This document shows positions 1 to 6,770 of a DNA stretch of 20,007 nucleotides, in pieces. The first letter of the stretch is position 1; each line of letters opens with the position of its first letter. Made by a program: the position numbers and the translations under genes. Origin of the DNA: Bacillota bacterium (lineage in GTDB: Bacteria; Bacillota; Clostridia; Oscillospirales; Ruminococcaceae). Where the stretch lies: the NCBI GenBank assembly GCA_029550985.1, contig JAKPGH010000318.1, positions 1 to 20,007 of the forward strand. Direction: 5' to 3'. The notes under the pieces were generated by a model. It did not search any database. It worked only from the letters and a program-made list of their open reading frames with translations, and was not told the DNA's origin.

Positions 1-414
1 GATTTGTACGACAAAAAGGTGCTGGACCGAATTTTTGTGGTTTACAGCGACCTGACGACGGGACTGACCACCAAGGCGAAATCCACCCGGCTTCTCCCCT
101 TTCACCGCGTCAACACCCCGTCCTATTCCAACAAAGAGGAACCGGAAGTTTCCACTCCGTTTGAGTTTTACCCATCTGTCGAGGCTGTGGTGAAAAGCGT
201 GGTAAAAATCTGGCTTTCCGGATTTATTTACAGCGCCCTCATCGACAGCTTTTGCAGCGAACAAAGCGCCCGTATGACAGCCATGAGCCTAGCCAACAAA
301 AACGCCGAAAAAATCATCGAGTACCTGACCATTCAATACAACCTGTTGCGCCAAGAAACCATTACGGAAGAAATCACCGAAGTCATATCCGGCGCAAAAG
401 CCCAAAAAAGATAA
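1..414 (+). CDS. atpG: ATP synthase F1 gamma subunit, C-terminal part (partial)
   Basis: This is the 3' end of the gamma subunit, the central rotor shaft of the F1Fo ATP synthase; the start lies left of the window. The visible 137 codons are in frame from base 1 to the TAA at 412-414. The C-terminal helix is diagnostic: it carries the ARMTAMSLANKNAEKII segment and the QETITEEITEVISGA ending, which match the family's usual ARMxAMxxATxNAxxLI and QAxITQEITEIVxGA pattern. It is followed 17 bases later by atpD and then atpC, the standard gamma-beta-epsilon order. The segment before the final helix is fairly divergent. Identity is secure from motif plus context. Confidence 0.95.
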   Translation, partial: DLYDKKVLDRIFVVYSDLTTGLTTKAKSTRLLPFHRVNTPSYSNKEEPEVSTPFEFYPSVEAVVKSVVKIWLSGFIYSALIDSFCSEQSARMTAMSLANKNAEKIIEYLTIQYNLLRQETITEEITEVISGAKAQKR

Positions 415-431
415 AGGGAGATGCTTCAACC

Positions 432-1823
432 TTGAATATAGGGAAAATTGTGCAAATATCCGGTTCGGTTATTGATGTGGAGTTTGAAAGCGGGCATTTG
501 CCTAAAATCAAAGAAGCTCTCACCGTCCAAGTCAACGGAAACACCCGGGTTATGGAAGTGGCGCAGCATATCGGGCAGAACACCGTCCGCTGCATTATGC
601 TGGCGGAAAGCAAAGACCTTGCCCGAAATATGGACGTGGTGGCCACCGGCAGCGGCATTCGCGTCCCGGTGGGAAAATGCTCCCTGGGGCGGGTTTTCAA
701 CGTGCTGGGGGAACCCATCGACGGCGGCTCCCCTATTCCGGCGGAGGAAGAAAGATGGGAAATTCATCGCAAACCGCCCACCTTTCAAAGCCAGCGCCTG
801 ACGTCGGAAATTCTGGAAACCGGCATCAAAGTCATCGACCTGCTGGAGCCCTATCCCAAGGGAGGCAAAATCGGCCTGTTCGGAGGCGCCGGCGTCGGCA
901 AGACGGTGCTGATTCAGGAACTGATTCACAACGTGGCCATGCAGCACGGCGGCTATTCCATCTTTGTGGGCGTGGGAGAGCGCAGCCGCGAGGGCAACGA
1001 CCTTTGGAGGGAAATGCAGGAAAGTGGCGTGTTGGAGAAAACCGCCCTGGTGTTCGGCCAGATGAACGAGGCCCCCGGCGTCCGCATGCGGGTCGCCCTT
1101 TCGGGGCTGACCATGGCCGAGTATTTCCGGGACCGGGAACACAAAGACGTCCTGCTGTTCATCGACAACATTTACCGTTTCGTCCAGGCGGGCAGCGAGG
1201 TTTCCACCCTGATGGGCCGCATGCCCTCCGCCGTCGGCTACCAGCCTACTCTGGCGGAGGAAATGGGCGCTTTGCAGGAGCGCATCACCTCGACGCAGCA
1301 GGGGTCCATCACCTCAGTGCAGGCGGTGTATGTCCCCGCCGACGACCTGACCGACCCGGCGCCCGCCACCACCTTTACTCATCTGGACGCCACCACGGTG
1401 CTCAGCCGCAAGGTGGCCGAACAGGGCATTTACCCGGCGGTGGCCCCCCTCGAATCCACTTCCCGCATTCTGGAGCCGGATATTGTGGGAAAGGAACACT
1501 GCGACGTGGCAAGAAAAGTCCAGGAAATCCTGCAAAAATACAACGAGCTGCAGGATATCATCACCATTCTGGGCATTGACGAATTGGGCGACGAGGACCG
1601 GCAGGTGGTCACCCGCGCCAGAAGAATCCAGCGGTTTTTGTCCCAGCCCCTTCATGTGGCGGAGCGCTTCACCGGCGTTCCCGGCGTTTACGTGCCGCTG
1701 CGGGAAACCTTGAAAGGCTGCCAAGCCATCATCGGCGGCGAGATGGATTCTTACCCCGAAGCCGCATTTTTCAACGTGGGTACCGTTGACGATGTGGTGG
1801 AAAAAGCAAAGAAGTTGGGATGA
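432..1823 (+). CDS. atpD: ATP synthase F1 beta subunit
   Basis: Catalytic beta subunit of the F1Fo ATP synthase, making ATP from ADP and phosphate on the cytoplasmic side of the membrane. I place the start at the TTG at 432, giving 463 aa, the usual family length; the sequence then begins MNIGKIVQISGSVIDVEF as expected. An AAAGGGAG ribosome binding site lies at 413-420. The reading frame stays open upstream, but that part overlaps atpG and looks nothing like a beta subunit. The Walker A loop GGAGVGKT is at residues 151-158, the catalytic glutamate sits in GERSREGNDLW (E183), and the DELSEED-loop equivalent reads DELGDED near residue 383. The nucleotide-site region YVPADDLTDPAPATTF is intact. 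The stop is 6 bases before atpC. Very confident. Confidence 0.97.
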   Translation: MNIGKIVQISGSVIDVEFESGHLPKIKEALTVQVNGNTRVMEVAQHIGQNTVRCIMLAESKDLARNMDVVATGSGIRVPVGKCSLGRVFNVLGEPIDGGSPIPAEEERWEIHRKPPTFQSQRLTSEILETGIKVIDLLEPYPKGGKIGLFGGAGVGKTVLIQELIHNVAMQHGGYSIFVGVGERSREGNDLWREMQESGVLEKTALVFGQMNEAPGVRMRVALSGLTMAEYFRDREHKDVLLFIDNIYRFVQAGSEVSTLMGRMPSAVGYQPTLAEEMGALQERITSTQQGSITSVQAVYVPADDLTDPAPATTFTHLDATTVLSRKVAEQGIYPAVAPLESTSRILEPDIVGKEHCDVARKVQEILQKYNELQDIITILGIDELGDEDRQVVTRARRIQRFLSQPLHVAERFTGVPGVYVPLRETLKGCQAIIGGEMDSYPEAAFFNVGTVDDVVEKAKKLG

Positions 1824-1829
1824 GCGGCC

Positions 1830-2261
1830 ATGAGTACCTTTGATTTAACCATTTTAGCCACCGACAAGCCCTTTTACCAAGGGCCCTGCGAGTCCCTGGT
1901 GGTTCCTTCGCTGGACGGGAAATACGGATTTTTGCCCCATCACTCCAACATGATTCTGGCTGTCGTCCCGGGGACTTTGCTTTATCGTCCGCCGGGGCAG
2001 CCAAACCAGGTGGCGGTGGTTTCCCACGGCGTGGTGAAGGCGGAAAACAACACCGTCCTGGTCCTTGTGGACTCGGCGGAGCGGGCGGAGGATATCGACG
2101 CCATCCGCGCCAAACGGGCCGCCGAAGCCGCCAGAGAGGCGCTGATGCGGAGCAAATCCAGACGGGAATACCGCATGGCGCAAGCCCAGATGGAGCGGGC
2201 TTTAAACCGGCTCCGGGTCAAGGGCAAATACGACTTGTTCAAGGGCTGGACCAATAAGTAA
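1830..2261 (+). CDS. atpC: ATP synthase F1 epsilon subunit
   Basis: Epsilon subunit of F1, which couples gamma to the c-ring and can inhibit ATP hydrolysis through its C-terminal helices. The protein is 143 aa. The N-terminal half is the beta-sandwich, with the expected FLPHHSNMILAVVPG stretch (family pattern LPxHxPxxxxLxPG) at about residues 34-48. The C-terminal half is an Ala/Arg-rich helical hairpin starting near SAERAEDID. The ATG start is 6 bases after the atpD stop, with a GGGA ribosome binding site overlapping the end of atpD, so the two are probably translated together. This appears to be the last gene of the ATP synthase operon. No clear terminator is visible before marR, so some read-through is possible. 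Confidence 0.95.
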   Translation: MSTFDLTILATDKPFYQGPCESLVVPSLDGKYGFLPHHSNMILAVVPGTLLYRPPGQPNQVAVVSHGVVKAENNTVLVLVDSAERAEDIDAIRAKRAAEAAREALMRSKSRREYRMAQAQMERALNRLRVKGKYDLFKGWTNK

Positions 2262-2319
2262 CGGCCCTTTCTTGGAGGATGGATAAGCTGGGAAAAATAT
2301 GCATGCAAGGGGATGAAAC

Positions 2320-2742
2320 ATGAATCTTTCGACGACGATTTCTCTGCTGCACCGGAAAATGAATGTGGAGCTGAATGTACGGCTTCGGAAAATCGGGCTT
2401 TCCCACGGCATGGCAAGGCTGCTGCTGCACCTGTATCACCACGACACCATGACCCAGGCGGACCTGTGCCGAAACCTGGAAATGGATAAAAGCACCGTCG
2501 CCAAGCTGCTGGCCCGCATGGAAAGCGACGGGCTGATCGAAAAACAGGTCAACAACCTGGACGTTAGGTCCTACACCGTTTCCCTTACCCCAAAAGCCTA
2601 CAAGCTGATTCCGAAAATACAGGAAGTGATGCTGGGCTGGTCCAAAGACGTGACGTCGGATATGTCCCTGATGGAAAAAGAGCTGTTTTACCAAATGCTC
2701 CACGAAGTGGCCCGAAAGGCCGTTTCCATCTGCCACAAATAA
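2320..2742 (+). CDS. MarR-family transcriptional regulator
   Basis: A 140-aa winged helix-turn-helix protein of the MarR family, expected to bind DNA as a dimer. The family layout is clear: N-terminal dimerisation helices, a helix-turn-helix at about residues 45-66 (MTQADLCRNLEMDKSTVAKLLARM), then the wing with the family's D-x-R at about residues 80-82 (LDVRSYTVSLTPKA). The ATG start has an AAGGGGA ribosome binding site 6 bases upstream. It starts 58 bases after atpC on the same strand. No strong promoter is visible in that gap, so it could be transcribed from the ATP synthase operon or from a weak promoter. A strong terminator follows. Its target and ligand cannot be told from sequence, and no efflux or fatty-acid genes lie next to it. 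Confidence 0.9.
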   Translation: MNLSTTISLLHRKMNVELNVRLRKIGLSHGMARLLLHLYHHDTMTQADLCRNLEMDKSTVAKLLARMESDGLIEKQVNNLDVRSYTVSLTPKAYKLIPKIQEVMLGWSKDVTSDMSLMEKELFYQMLHEVARKAVSICHK

Positions 2743-2748
2743 CCTTGG

Positions 2749-2805
2749 GCTCCCGCCCGGGGATTCTCCGGCAACCGGGAGAAGTCCTCGCCGGGGGCAT
2801 TTTTC
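2749..2805 (+). terminator. Rho-independent terminator after marR
   Basis: A long, slightly imperfect hairpin begins 6 bases after the marR stop. The arms GCTCCCGCC and GGCGGGGGC-like sequence close around a CCGGCAACCGG apex, and an ATTTTTC tract follows. It ends the atp-marR transcription unit. Confidence 0.75.
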
Positions 2806-2828
2806 TTTCCACGCGACGCGGTTTTGAT

Positions 2829-2852
2829 ATGTAAAGGTAAAACTCTTTACAT
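2829..2852. repeat. Short perfect inverted repeat
   Basis: ATGTAAAG at 2829-2836 is repeated inverted as CTTTACAT at 2845-2852, with an 8-base AT-rich spacer. It lies in the 70-base AT-rich gap between the marR terminator and the next terminator. It could be an operator half-site pair or a weak hairpin, since TTTTT follows at 2856-2860. Nothing in the sequence decides between them. Confidence 0.4.
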
Positions 2853-2879
2853 AAGTTTTTGGCGAAAGTTGACGAGAAA

Positions 2880-2908
2880 GGCGCTGGAATGATTCCAGCG
2901 CCTTTTTT
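2880..2908. terminator. Bidirectional terminator at end of the small-protein/HD operon
   Basis: Perfect 10-bp stem (GGCGCTGGAA, loop TGA, TTCCAGCGCC) followed by T6 on the + strand. On the - strand the hairpin follows the stop codon of the 79-aa gene directly and has a TTTCT tail. It therefore ends the - strand operon and would also stop + strand read-through. Confidence 0.8.
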
Positions 2909-3146
2909 AAAACTGGGTTTGGTTGTTGTTGAGCTTGTGGATTGCCTCCGCAATCCGCTGTTTCGCTTCTTCCCCCGTGGTAGCTCCCTGGATGTGGCTG
3001 ATCAAGGCCGCCTTTTGTTCATTGGTCATGGTTCCAAAGGCGTTCATGGCCTTGGGGTTCTGGGCCAGCTCCATGCCAAGCCCCAAAGGAAGGTCCGGCC
3101 CATTGGGGTTTTTGCCGATTCCAATAAAATTGTTACTCAGTTCCAT
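2907..3146 (-). CDS. Small conserved-looking protein, function unknown (79 aa)
   Basis: A 79-aa soluble protein with no signal peptide or membrane segment. A Gly/Asn/Pro-rich start (residues 8-24, IGIGKNPNGPDLPLGLG) is followed by a helical part with MTNEQKAALISHIQGATTGEEAKQRI. That C-terminal pattern resembles short clostridial proteins of unknown function, and loosely the tail of YdeI/OmpD-associated proteins, but I cannot assign a role. The start is well supported: a GGGAGG ribosome binding site sits 5 bases before the ATG. The gene overlaps the end of the HD-domain gene by 14 bases, so the two are probably co-translated. Its stop runs directly into the terminator. Confidence 0.82.
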   Translation of the reverse strand: MELSNNFIGIGKNPNGPDLPLGLGMELAQNPKAMNAFGTMTNEQKAALISHIQGATTGEEAKQRIAEAIHKLNNNQTQF

Positions 3147-3774
3147 AGCTTCCTCCCAAATTGTTTTGACGGTAACATATTTCCAAAAACCTTTGGATAT
3201 CCTCTTCTTCGGCTCGCTGGTCTGCCCCGGCCCGCCCTAAGCGGTCGCAGAGGCCCAGCAAAGCCACTTCGCCGATGTCGGTGTCCTTCATCATGGCGTC
3301 GATGTCGGCAAAGGGCAAACCATTCACCACATATAACAGGTGCATGTGATAGCGGATCAGATGGCACACCGCCGTGATAAAGGACGGTTCCTGACGCAGA
3401 TAGCTTAAATACTCCTCCGCCAGCTTAGCCCCCACCTTGTCGTGATTGTAGGCGGTGATTTTCCCCTTCCGGGTTCGGGTGGTGGAAGGCTTGCCGATAT
3501 CGTGAAGCATGGCGGCCCATAGAAAGACCCGGGGATTGGCGCTTTCCTGTTTTCGCTTTGCCGCCTGGTCCACCACCAACAGGGTGTGGTTCCAGACGTT
3601 TCCCTCGGGGTGGTGCTTGGGAGACTGCCGGGTGTTCTGCATCTCCTTGAGAAGGCGAAAGGGATACTGCTCCAGCTCCGGCGAATCCGCAATGGACGAA
3701 AGATATTGGGACGGAGCCTCGTCCTCCAGCAGGTGCCGTTCCATTTCGTCAAAGAATTCCTGAGGGTTTCGCAT
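3133..3774 (-). CDS. HD-domain protein, probable metal-dependent phosphohydrolase
   Basis: A 213-aa HD-superfamily protein, most like the HD domain found in tRNA nucleotidyltransferases but without the nucleotidyltransferase part. Predicted metal ligands are visible: H63 in HHPEGNVWNHT, the HD pair H91-D92 in MLHDIGK, H111 in YNHDKVG, and a late aspartate D177 in LLGLCDRLG. The family hydrolyses phosphate esters or nucleotides; the substrate here is unknown. I place the start at 3774 because that ATG lies one base after the stop of the 53-aa ORF, suggesting translational coupling. The frame is open to an ATG at 3852, but that would overlap the 53-aa ORF by 77 bases. The 79-aa gene overlaps its 3' end. 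Confidence 0.85.
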   Translation of the reverse strand: MRNPQEFFDEMERHLLEDEAPSQYLSSIADSPELEQYPFRLLKEMQNTRQSPKHHPEGNVWNHTLLVVDQAAKRKQESANPRVFLWAAMLHDIGKPSTTRTRKGKITAYNHDKVGAKLAEEYLSYLRQEPSFITAVCHLIRYHMHLLYVVNGLPFADIDAMMKDTDIGEVALLGLCDRLGRAGADQRAEEEDIQRFLEICYRQNNLGGSYGTE

Positions 3775-3775
3775 A

Positions 3776-3937
3776 TCAGCGTCTGGTATTGGGTCCCAGT
3801 GCTTCCTTTTGGATATTGTGGGGCTGAAAGGACCCTTCCAAATCCTGCGCATCCTTTCGAAGGTTCTGCTCGGTTTCCTTTTTCAGTTTGGAACCCTCGG
3901 TGGGGTTGACGGTGTTTTTGGTTTGATTAGATTTCAT
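3776..3937 (-). CDS. Small hydrophilic protein, function unknown (53 aa)
   Basis: A 53-aa ORF, highly charged and rich in Lys, Glu, Asn and Gln, ending FQPHNIQKEALGPNTRR. It has no membrane segment. Evidence that it is real: an AAAGGGG ribosome binding site lies 7 bases before the ATG, and its TGA is one base from the ATG of the HD-domain gene. I do not recognise the family. Its composition recalls small spore or stress proteins, but that is only a compositional impression. It would be the first gene of a three-gene - strand operon. No convincing sigma-A promoter was found in the 130 bases upstream. Confidence 0.7.
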   Translation of the reverse strand: MKSNQTKNTVNPTEGSKLKKETEQNLRKDAQDLEGSFQPHNIQKEALGPNTRR

Positions 3938-4071
3938 CCTGCTTCCCCTTTCTCTATGGTCTCAGTAAACATTGTTCTTCCATCGCATGAGAATATACCT
4001 TTTGGCAACATTTCCTCCAATTTTGAAATTTATCAAAGATTGATTGGATTCTGTTTGCGGAAACTGAGCGG

Positions 4072-4254
4072 ATGAAGGCTCTAAAGCAAAACTGCGTCCC
4101 GGCGACGGAGGCCCCGGCTCCTCCGGCCGCCACTTTCCCCGCTTCTCCGGCTCCTTCTCCTTCCCCCTCGCCGCCGGCCGGCTCTCCGGTGATCCTCCAA
4201 ACCCTTACCATCAACGGCGTCGCCTACCAGGTGGAGCTGCGGGAACCTCAGTAA
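4072..4254 (+). CDS. Possible small Pro/Ala-rich protein (60 aa)
   Basis: A 60-aa ORF. After a short basic start (MKALKQNC) residues 11-39 are almost entirely Ala, Pro and Ser, a typical flexible linker. It ends with a beta-strand-like segment, ILQTLTINGVAYQVELREPQ. The TINGVAYQVEL part resembles the first strands of biotinyl-carrier subunits, but there is no lysine-bearing biotin motif and no decarboxylase gene nearby. There is no good ribosome binding site before the ATG. A terminator-like hairpin follows at 4263, which supports a real transcript. It may be a genuine small gene, a remnant, or chance coding in GC-rich DNA. Confidence 0.45.
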   Translation: MKALKQNCVPATEAPAPPAATFPASPAPSPSPSPPAGSPVILQTLTINGVAYQVELREPQ

Positions 4255-4262
4255 AAAATACA

Positions 4263-4294
4263 GCCCGTTCTCACTGAGAGCAGGCTTTGTCTTT
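4263..4294 (+). terminator. Probable terminator after the 60-aa ORF
   Basis: Ten-base-pair stem with one mismatch and one G-T wobble (GCCCGTTCTC and GAGAGCAGGC, loop ACT), followed by TTTGTCTTT. It insulates the following promoter from upstream transcription. Confidence 0.6.
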
Positions 4295-4314
4295 GTGCAT
4301 AATCAGAAGAGCGC

Positions 4315-4342
4315 TTGACAAACACTAATTTAATGATATTCT
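4315..4342 (+). promoter_or_regulatory. Sigma-A promoter of the YiaK-like dehydrogenase
   Basis: Consensus -35 TTGACA (4315-4320), a 16-base AT-rich spacer, and -10 TATTCT (4337-4342). Transcription would start near 4349, about 25 bases before the chosen TTG start. This also argues against the upstream in-frame ATG at 4344 as the translation start. Confidence 0.75.
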
Positions 4343-4373
4343 GATGATAACATCAGAGCTTGGAGGTGTGAAC

Positions 4374-5390
4374 TTGAGGATTCCATTTGAAGAAGTAAAG
4401 GCCACCCTGAAGGATATTTTGATGACCAGACACAATACCCCCGAGCCCCACGCCGAGGAGGTCGCCCGCGTTTTGGCCCAAAACTCCCTGGACGGCGTTT
4501 ACACCCACGGCATCAACCGCTTTATGGCGCTGATTCACAGCATCGAGCTGGGCAGCGTACTGCCCAACGAAACCGCCTGCCGGGTTTCCGGCCTTGGGGG
4601 ATACGAAATTTGGGACGGCCGCGCCGGATTTGGCATTGTCAACGCCCGCATCTGCACTCAACGGGCCATCGAGCTTGCCAAAACCCACGGCATTGCCTGC
4701 GTTTCCATCCGCAACACCAACCACTGGCTGCGGGGCGGCACCTACGGCATCCTGGTGGCGGAGGCGGGGATGCTGGGCATTTTGTTTACCAACGCCAAAG
4801 CCAACATGTGCGCCTGGGGCACCATGGAGCCCTGCGTCGGCAACAACCCCCTGGTGTTGGCGGTTCCCCGCGGCAACGGAGAACACGTCATTGCCGACAC
4901 TTCCTTTTCCCAGTATTCCTACGGAAAGCTGCAGCTTGCCAAACTGGAAGGCCGCATGATGCCCGACCCTGCCGGCTACAACGAGGAGGGCCAACTTTCC
5001 TGTGACCCGGGCGAGGTGCTGCGCACCCAGCGGCTGATTCCCATGGGCAAGTGGAAGGGCTCCGCCATTGCCATGCTGCTGGATTTAATCACCAGCGTAT
5101 CCTCCTTTGGCAATTCCTCCGCCGCCATGGCGGCCCTGGAAGACGCGGACGAAAGGGCTTGCTGCCAGACCTTTATCGTCATCAACCCCTTTGCGTTGGG
5201 GGACCGGGAACAGGCAGACGCCATCATCGACCAGGCTCTGGATATGGTGCTCAACGCCACTCCCGCCCCGGGAGAAACCGTCCGCTATCCCGGGCAAAAC
5301 ATGCTGCGAATCCGGAAAGAAAACACCGAGCTGGGCATTCCCGTCAACGAAAAGGTTTGGAATAAAATTCTCAGCCTGCGGTCCCAATAA
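4374..5390 (+). CDS. Ldh_2-family oxidoreductase, YiaK-like (2,3-diketo-L-gulonate reductase type)
   Basis: A 338-aa NAD(P)H-dependent dehydrogenase of the Ldh_2 (malate/L-lactate dehydrogenase type 2) family, which reduces 2-keto acids to 2-hydroxy acids. It follows E. coli YiaK closely in layout: the catalytic-histidine motif VYTHGINRF (H45), the RNTNHWLRGGTYG segment, GNNPLVLAVP near the middle, and PMGKWKGSAIAMLLD in the last third. The TTG start at 4374 is chosen because GGAGGTG lies 7 bases upstream; the in-frame ATG at 4344 lies at the promoter -10 and has no ribosome binding site. The gene appears to stand alone, with its own promoter and a strong terminator. YiaK acts in L-ascorbate/ketogulonate breakdown, but no sugar-acid genes are nearby, so the substrate is unproven. 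Confidence 0.88.
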   Translation: MRIPFEEVKATLKDILMTRHNTPEPHAEEVARVLAQNSLDGVYTHGINRFMALIHSIELGSVLPNETACRVSGLGGYEIWDGRAGFGIVNARICTQRAIELAKTHGIACVSIRNTNHWLRGGTYGILVAEAGMLGILFTNAKANMCAWGTMEPCVGNNPLVLAVPRGNGEHVIADTSFSQYSYGKLQLAKLEGRMMPDPAGYNEEGQLSCDPGEVLRTQRLIPMGKWKGSAIAMLLDLITSVSSFGNSSAAMAALEDADERACCQTFIVINPFALGDREQADAIIDQALDMVLNATPAPGETVRYPGQNMLRIRKENTELGIPVNEKVWNKILSLRSQ

Positions 5391-5462
5391 CCGCGTCGCG
5401 CCTCCACACGCAGTGTGCCTTTCCAGCATGCTGTAAGGGAAAGCTGTGTTCGTGTAACATAC

Positions 5463-5501
5463 AAAGCAGTCCGACGGCTAGAAACCGTCGGACTGCTTTT
5501 T
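5463..5501. terminator. Strong bidirectional terminator between the two dehydrogenases
   Basis: Perfect 15-bp stem, AAAGCAGTCCGACGG at 5463-5477 pairing with 5485-5499, a 7-base loop and a T5 run. A-tract and T-tract flank both sides, so it serves both convergent genes. An outer GTGTAAC/GTTACAC pair could extend it. Confidence 0.92.
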
Positions 5502-5532
5502 GGTTACACACAGAATCGTTGGGAGAAATGAC

Positions 5533-6654
5533 TTATTTGTTTTCGAAGGGGAAGACAAACTGATGCAGCTTCAGCTCGTCGCGGACAGCAATCAGCTCAG
5601 GCTGCACGCCCTTGCTGACGGGCAGACCCTTGTCCTTCCGCTCCAGCCAGGTGAGGTATTCTTTCTCGCCGGCAGTGTAGATGCGCTCCTCGCCGGGAGC
5701 CTTCTGAGAATTCCGCAGGGCGCGCATGATGTCGCCGGCAGTCTTCTTGAAGGTTTCCAGTCCGAGGAAGAACTCGGGATCGATGGCGATGAAGAAGTGG
5801 CCCAGATGATAGGGCTTCTTGTTGCCGTCCTTGTCCTTGTCGGTCAGGTCGGTGAGGAAGGAGCCGGCCTGCAGAGCGGCGGACAGAACTTCCACCACCA
5901 CAGCGTAGCCGTAGCCCTTGTAGCCGGCCAGCTCTTCGCCGATGCCGCCCAGAGGAGTCAGAGCAGCGTCGCCGGAAGTCAGAGCCTTGAGGATGGAGGC
6001 AGAATCGGTCAGAGCGTTGCCGTGGCGGTCAATGACGGTGCCTTTGGGGCATTCCTTGCCGATGCGGGCATAGTACTCAATTCTGCCGCGCTGAATGATG
6101 CTGGTGGCGCAGTCCAGGTTGAAGGGGAACTCCTCATCGGTGGGGAAACCGATGGTCAGAGGGTTGGTTCCCAGCATGTTCTGCACGCCGAAGGTAGGAG
6201 CGATGGAGGGTCTTGCGTTGGTGCCGGTGATGCCGATGCAGCCATTGTTAATGGCCATGGAGGTGTAGTAGCCGGCGATGCCGTAGTGGGTGGAATTGCG
6301 AACAGCCACCATACCCATGCCGTACTTCTTGGCCTTGTTAATGGCCATCTCCATCGCCCGATAGCCGGCTACCTGGCCCATGCCGTCGTGAGCGTCCAGA
6401 ACGGCGGTGGTGGCGGTGTCCTTGAGGACTTCCAGTTCGGTGACGGGCTTTTGAATACCGGCCTTGATGCGGTCGATGTAAATCGGCTTAAAGCGGTTGA
6501 CACCGTGAGATTCGATACCTCTCCGGTCGGACTCGATCAAAACGTCGGTGCAGATTTCGGCATCCTTCTCAGGCACGCCGTATCCCATAAATGCGTGCTT
6601 TACAAAAGATTCCATTAAGTCCCATGGTACATTGACGTATTCCGCGCTTCCCAT
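5533..6654 (-). CDS. Ldh_2-family malate/lactate-type dehydrogenase
   Basis: A 373-aa NAD(P)-dependent 2-hydroxyacid dehydrogenase of the Ldh_2 family. The catalytic-histidine motif reads IESHGVNRF (H50). The cofactor and substrate regions RNSTHYGIAGYY and LGTNPLTIGFP are intact, as is the GYKGYGYAVVVEVL helix. It is longer than the neighbouring YiaK-like enzyme and clearly from another subfamily, nearer the malate/ureidoglycolate dehydrogenases, so the pair is not a recent duplication. The ATG at 6654 is preceded 6 bases away by GGAGAG; an in-frame ATG at 6693 lacks one and lies at the edge of a hairpin. It lies downstream of glpP on the same strand with a terminator-like hairpin between. 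The exact substrate cannot be told. Confidence 0.88.
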   Translation of the reverse strand: MGSAEYVNVPWDLMESFVKHAFMGYGVPEKDAEICTDVLIESDRRGIESHGVNRFKPIYIDRIKAGIQKPVTELEVLKDTATTAVLDAHDGMGQVAGYRAMEMAINKAKKYGMGMVAVRNSTHYGIAGYYTSMAINNGCIGITGTNARPSIAPTFGVQNMLGTNPLTIGFPTDEEFPFNLDCATSIIQRGRIEYYARIGKECPKGTVIDRHGNALTDSASILKALTSGDAALTPLGGIGEELAGYKGYGYAVVVEVLSAALQAGSFLTDLTDKDKDGNKKPYHLGHFFIAIDPEFFLGLETFKKTAGDIMRALRNSQKAPGEERIYTAGEKEYLTWLERKDKGLPVSKGVQPELIAVRDELKLHQFVFPFENK

Positions 6655-6676
6655 AGTATTCTCTCCATTTCTATTT

Positions 6677-6721
6677 AAAATATAAAAGAGCAATGCAAAC
6701 TGGGCTTTCGCCCAATGCGCA
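6677..6721 (-). terminator. Hairpin plus T-rich tract between glpP and the dehydrogenase (terminator or attenuator)
   Basis: On the - strand, a 12-bp stem with one mismatch is capped by a stable GAAA tetraloop (core TGGGCGAAAGCCCA). It is followed by TTGCTCTTTTATATTTT. It lies about 50 bases after the glpP stop and 23 bases before the dehydrogenase start. It could simply end glpP, or be a leader terminator that GlpP itself controls. Confidence 0.65.
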
Positions 6722-6770
6722 CCACTCTCTACAATCTCAATGCGGTTTATTCAGTTATTGGCAAAGACTT

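Noticed and set aside
252..431. In-frame N-terminal extension of atpD
   Set aside because: It overlaps atpG, has no ribosome binding site, and its translation is unlike any beta subunit; the TTG at 432 gives the normal length and N-terminus.
3775..3852. Longer N-terminus for the HD-domain protein
   Set aside because: It would overlap the 53-aa ORF by 77 bases, and its ATG touches the only purine-rich stretch; the coupled TGA-T-ATG start fits better.
5391..5462. Possible small gene or RNA between the YiaK-like gene and its terminator
   Set aside because: Only a 5-bp CACAC/GTGTG hairpin and no ORF with a ribosome binding site; best read as 3' untranslated sequence.
5500..6618. + strand open frame opposite the malate/lactate-type dehydrogenase
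   Set aside because: Shadow of a well-conserved enzyme gene; Gly/Val/Ala-rich and lacking any recognisable domain.
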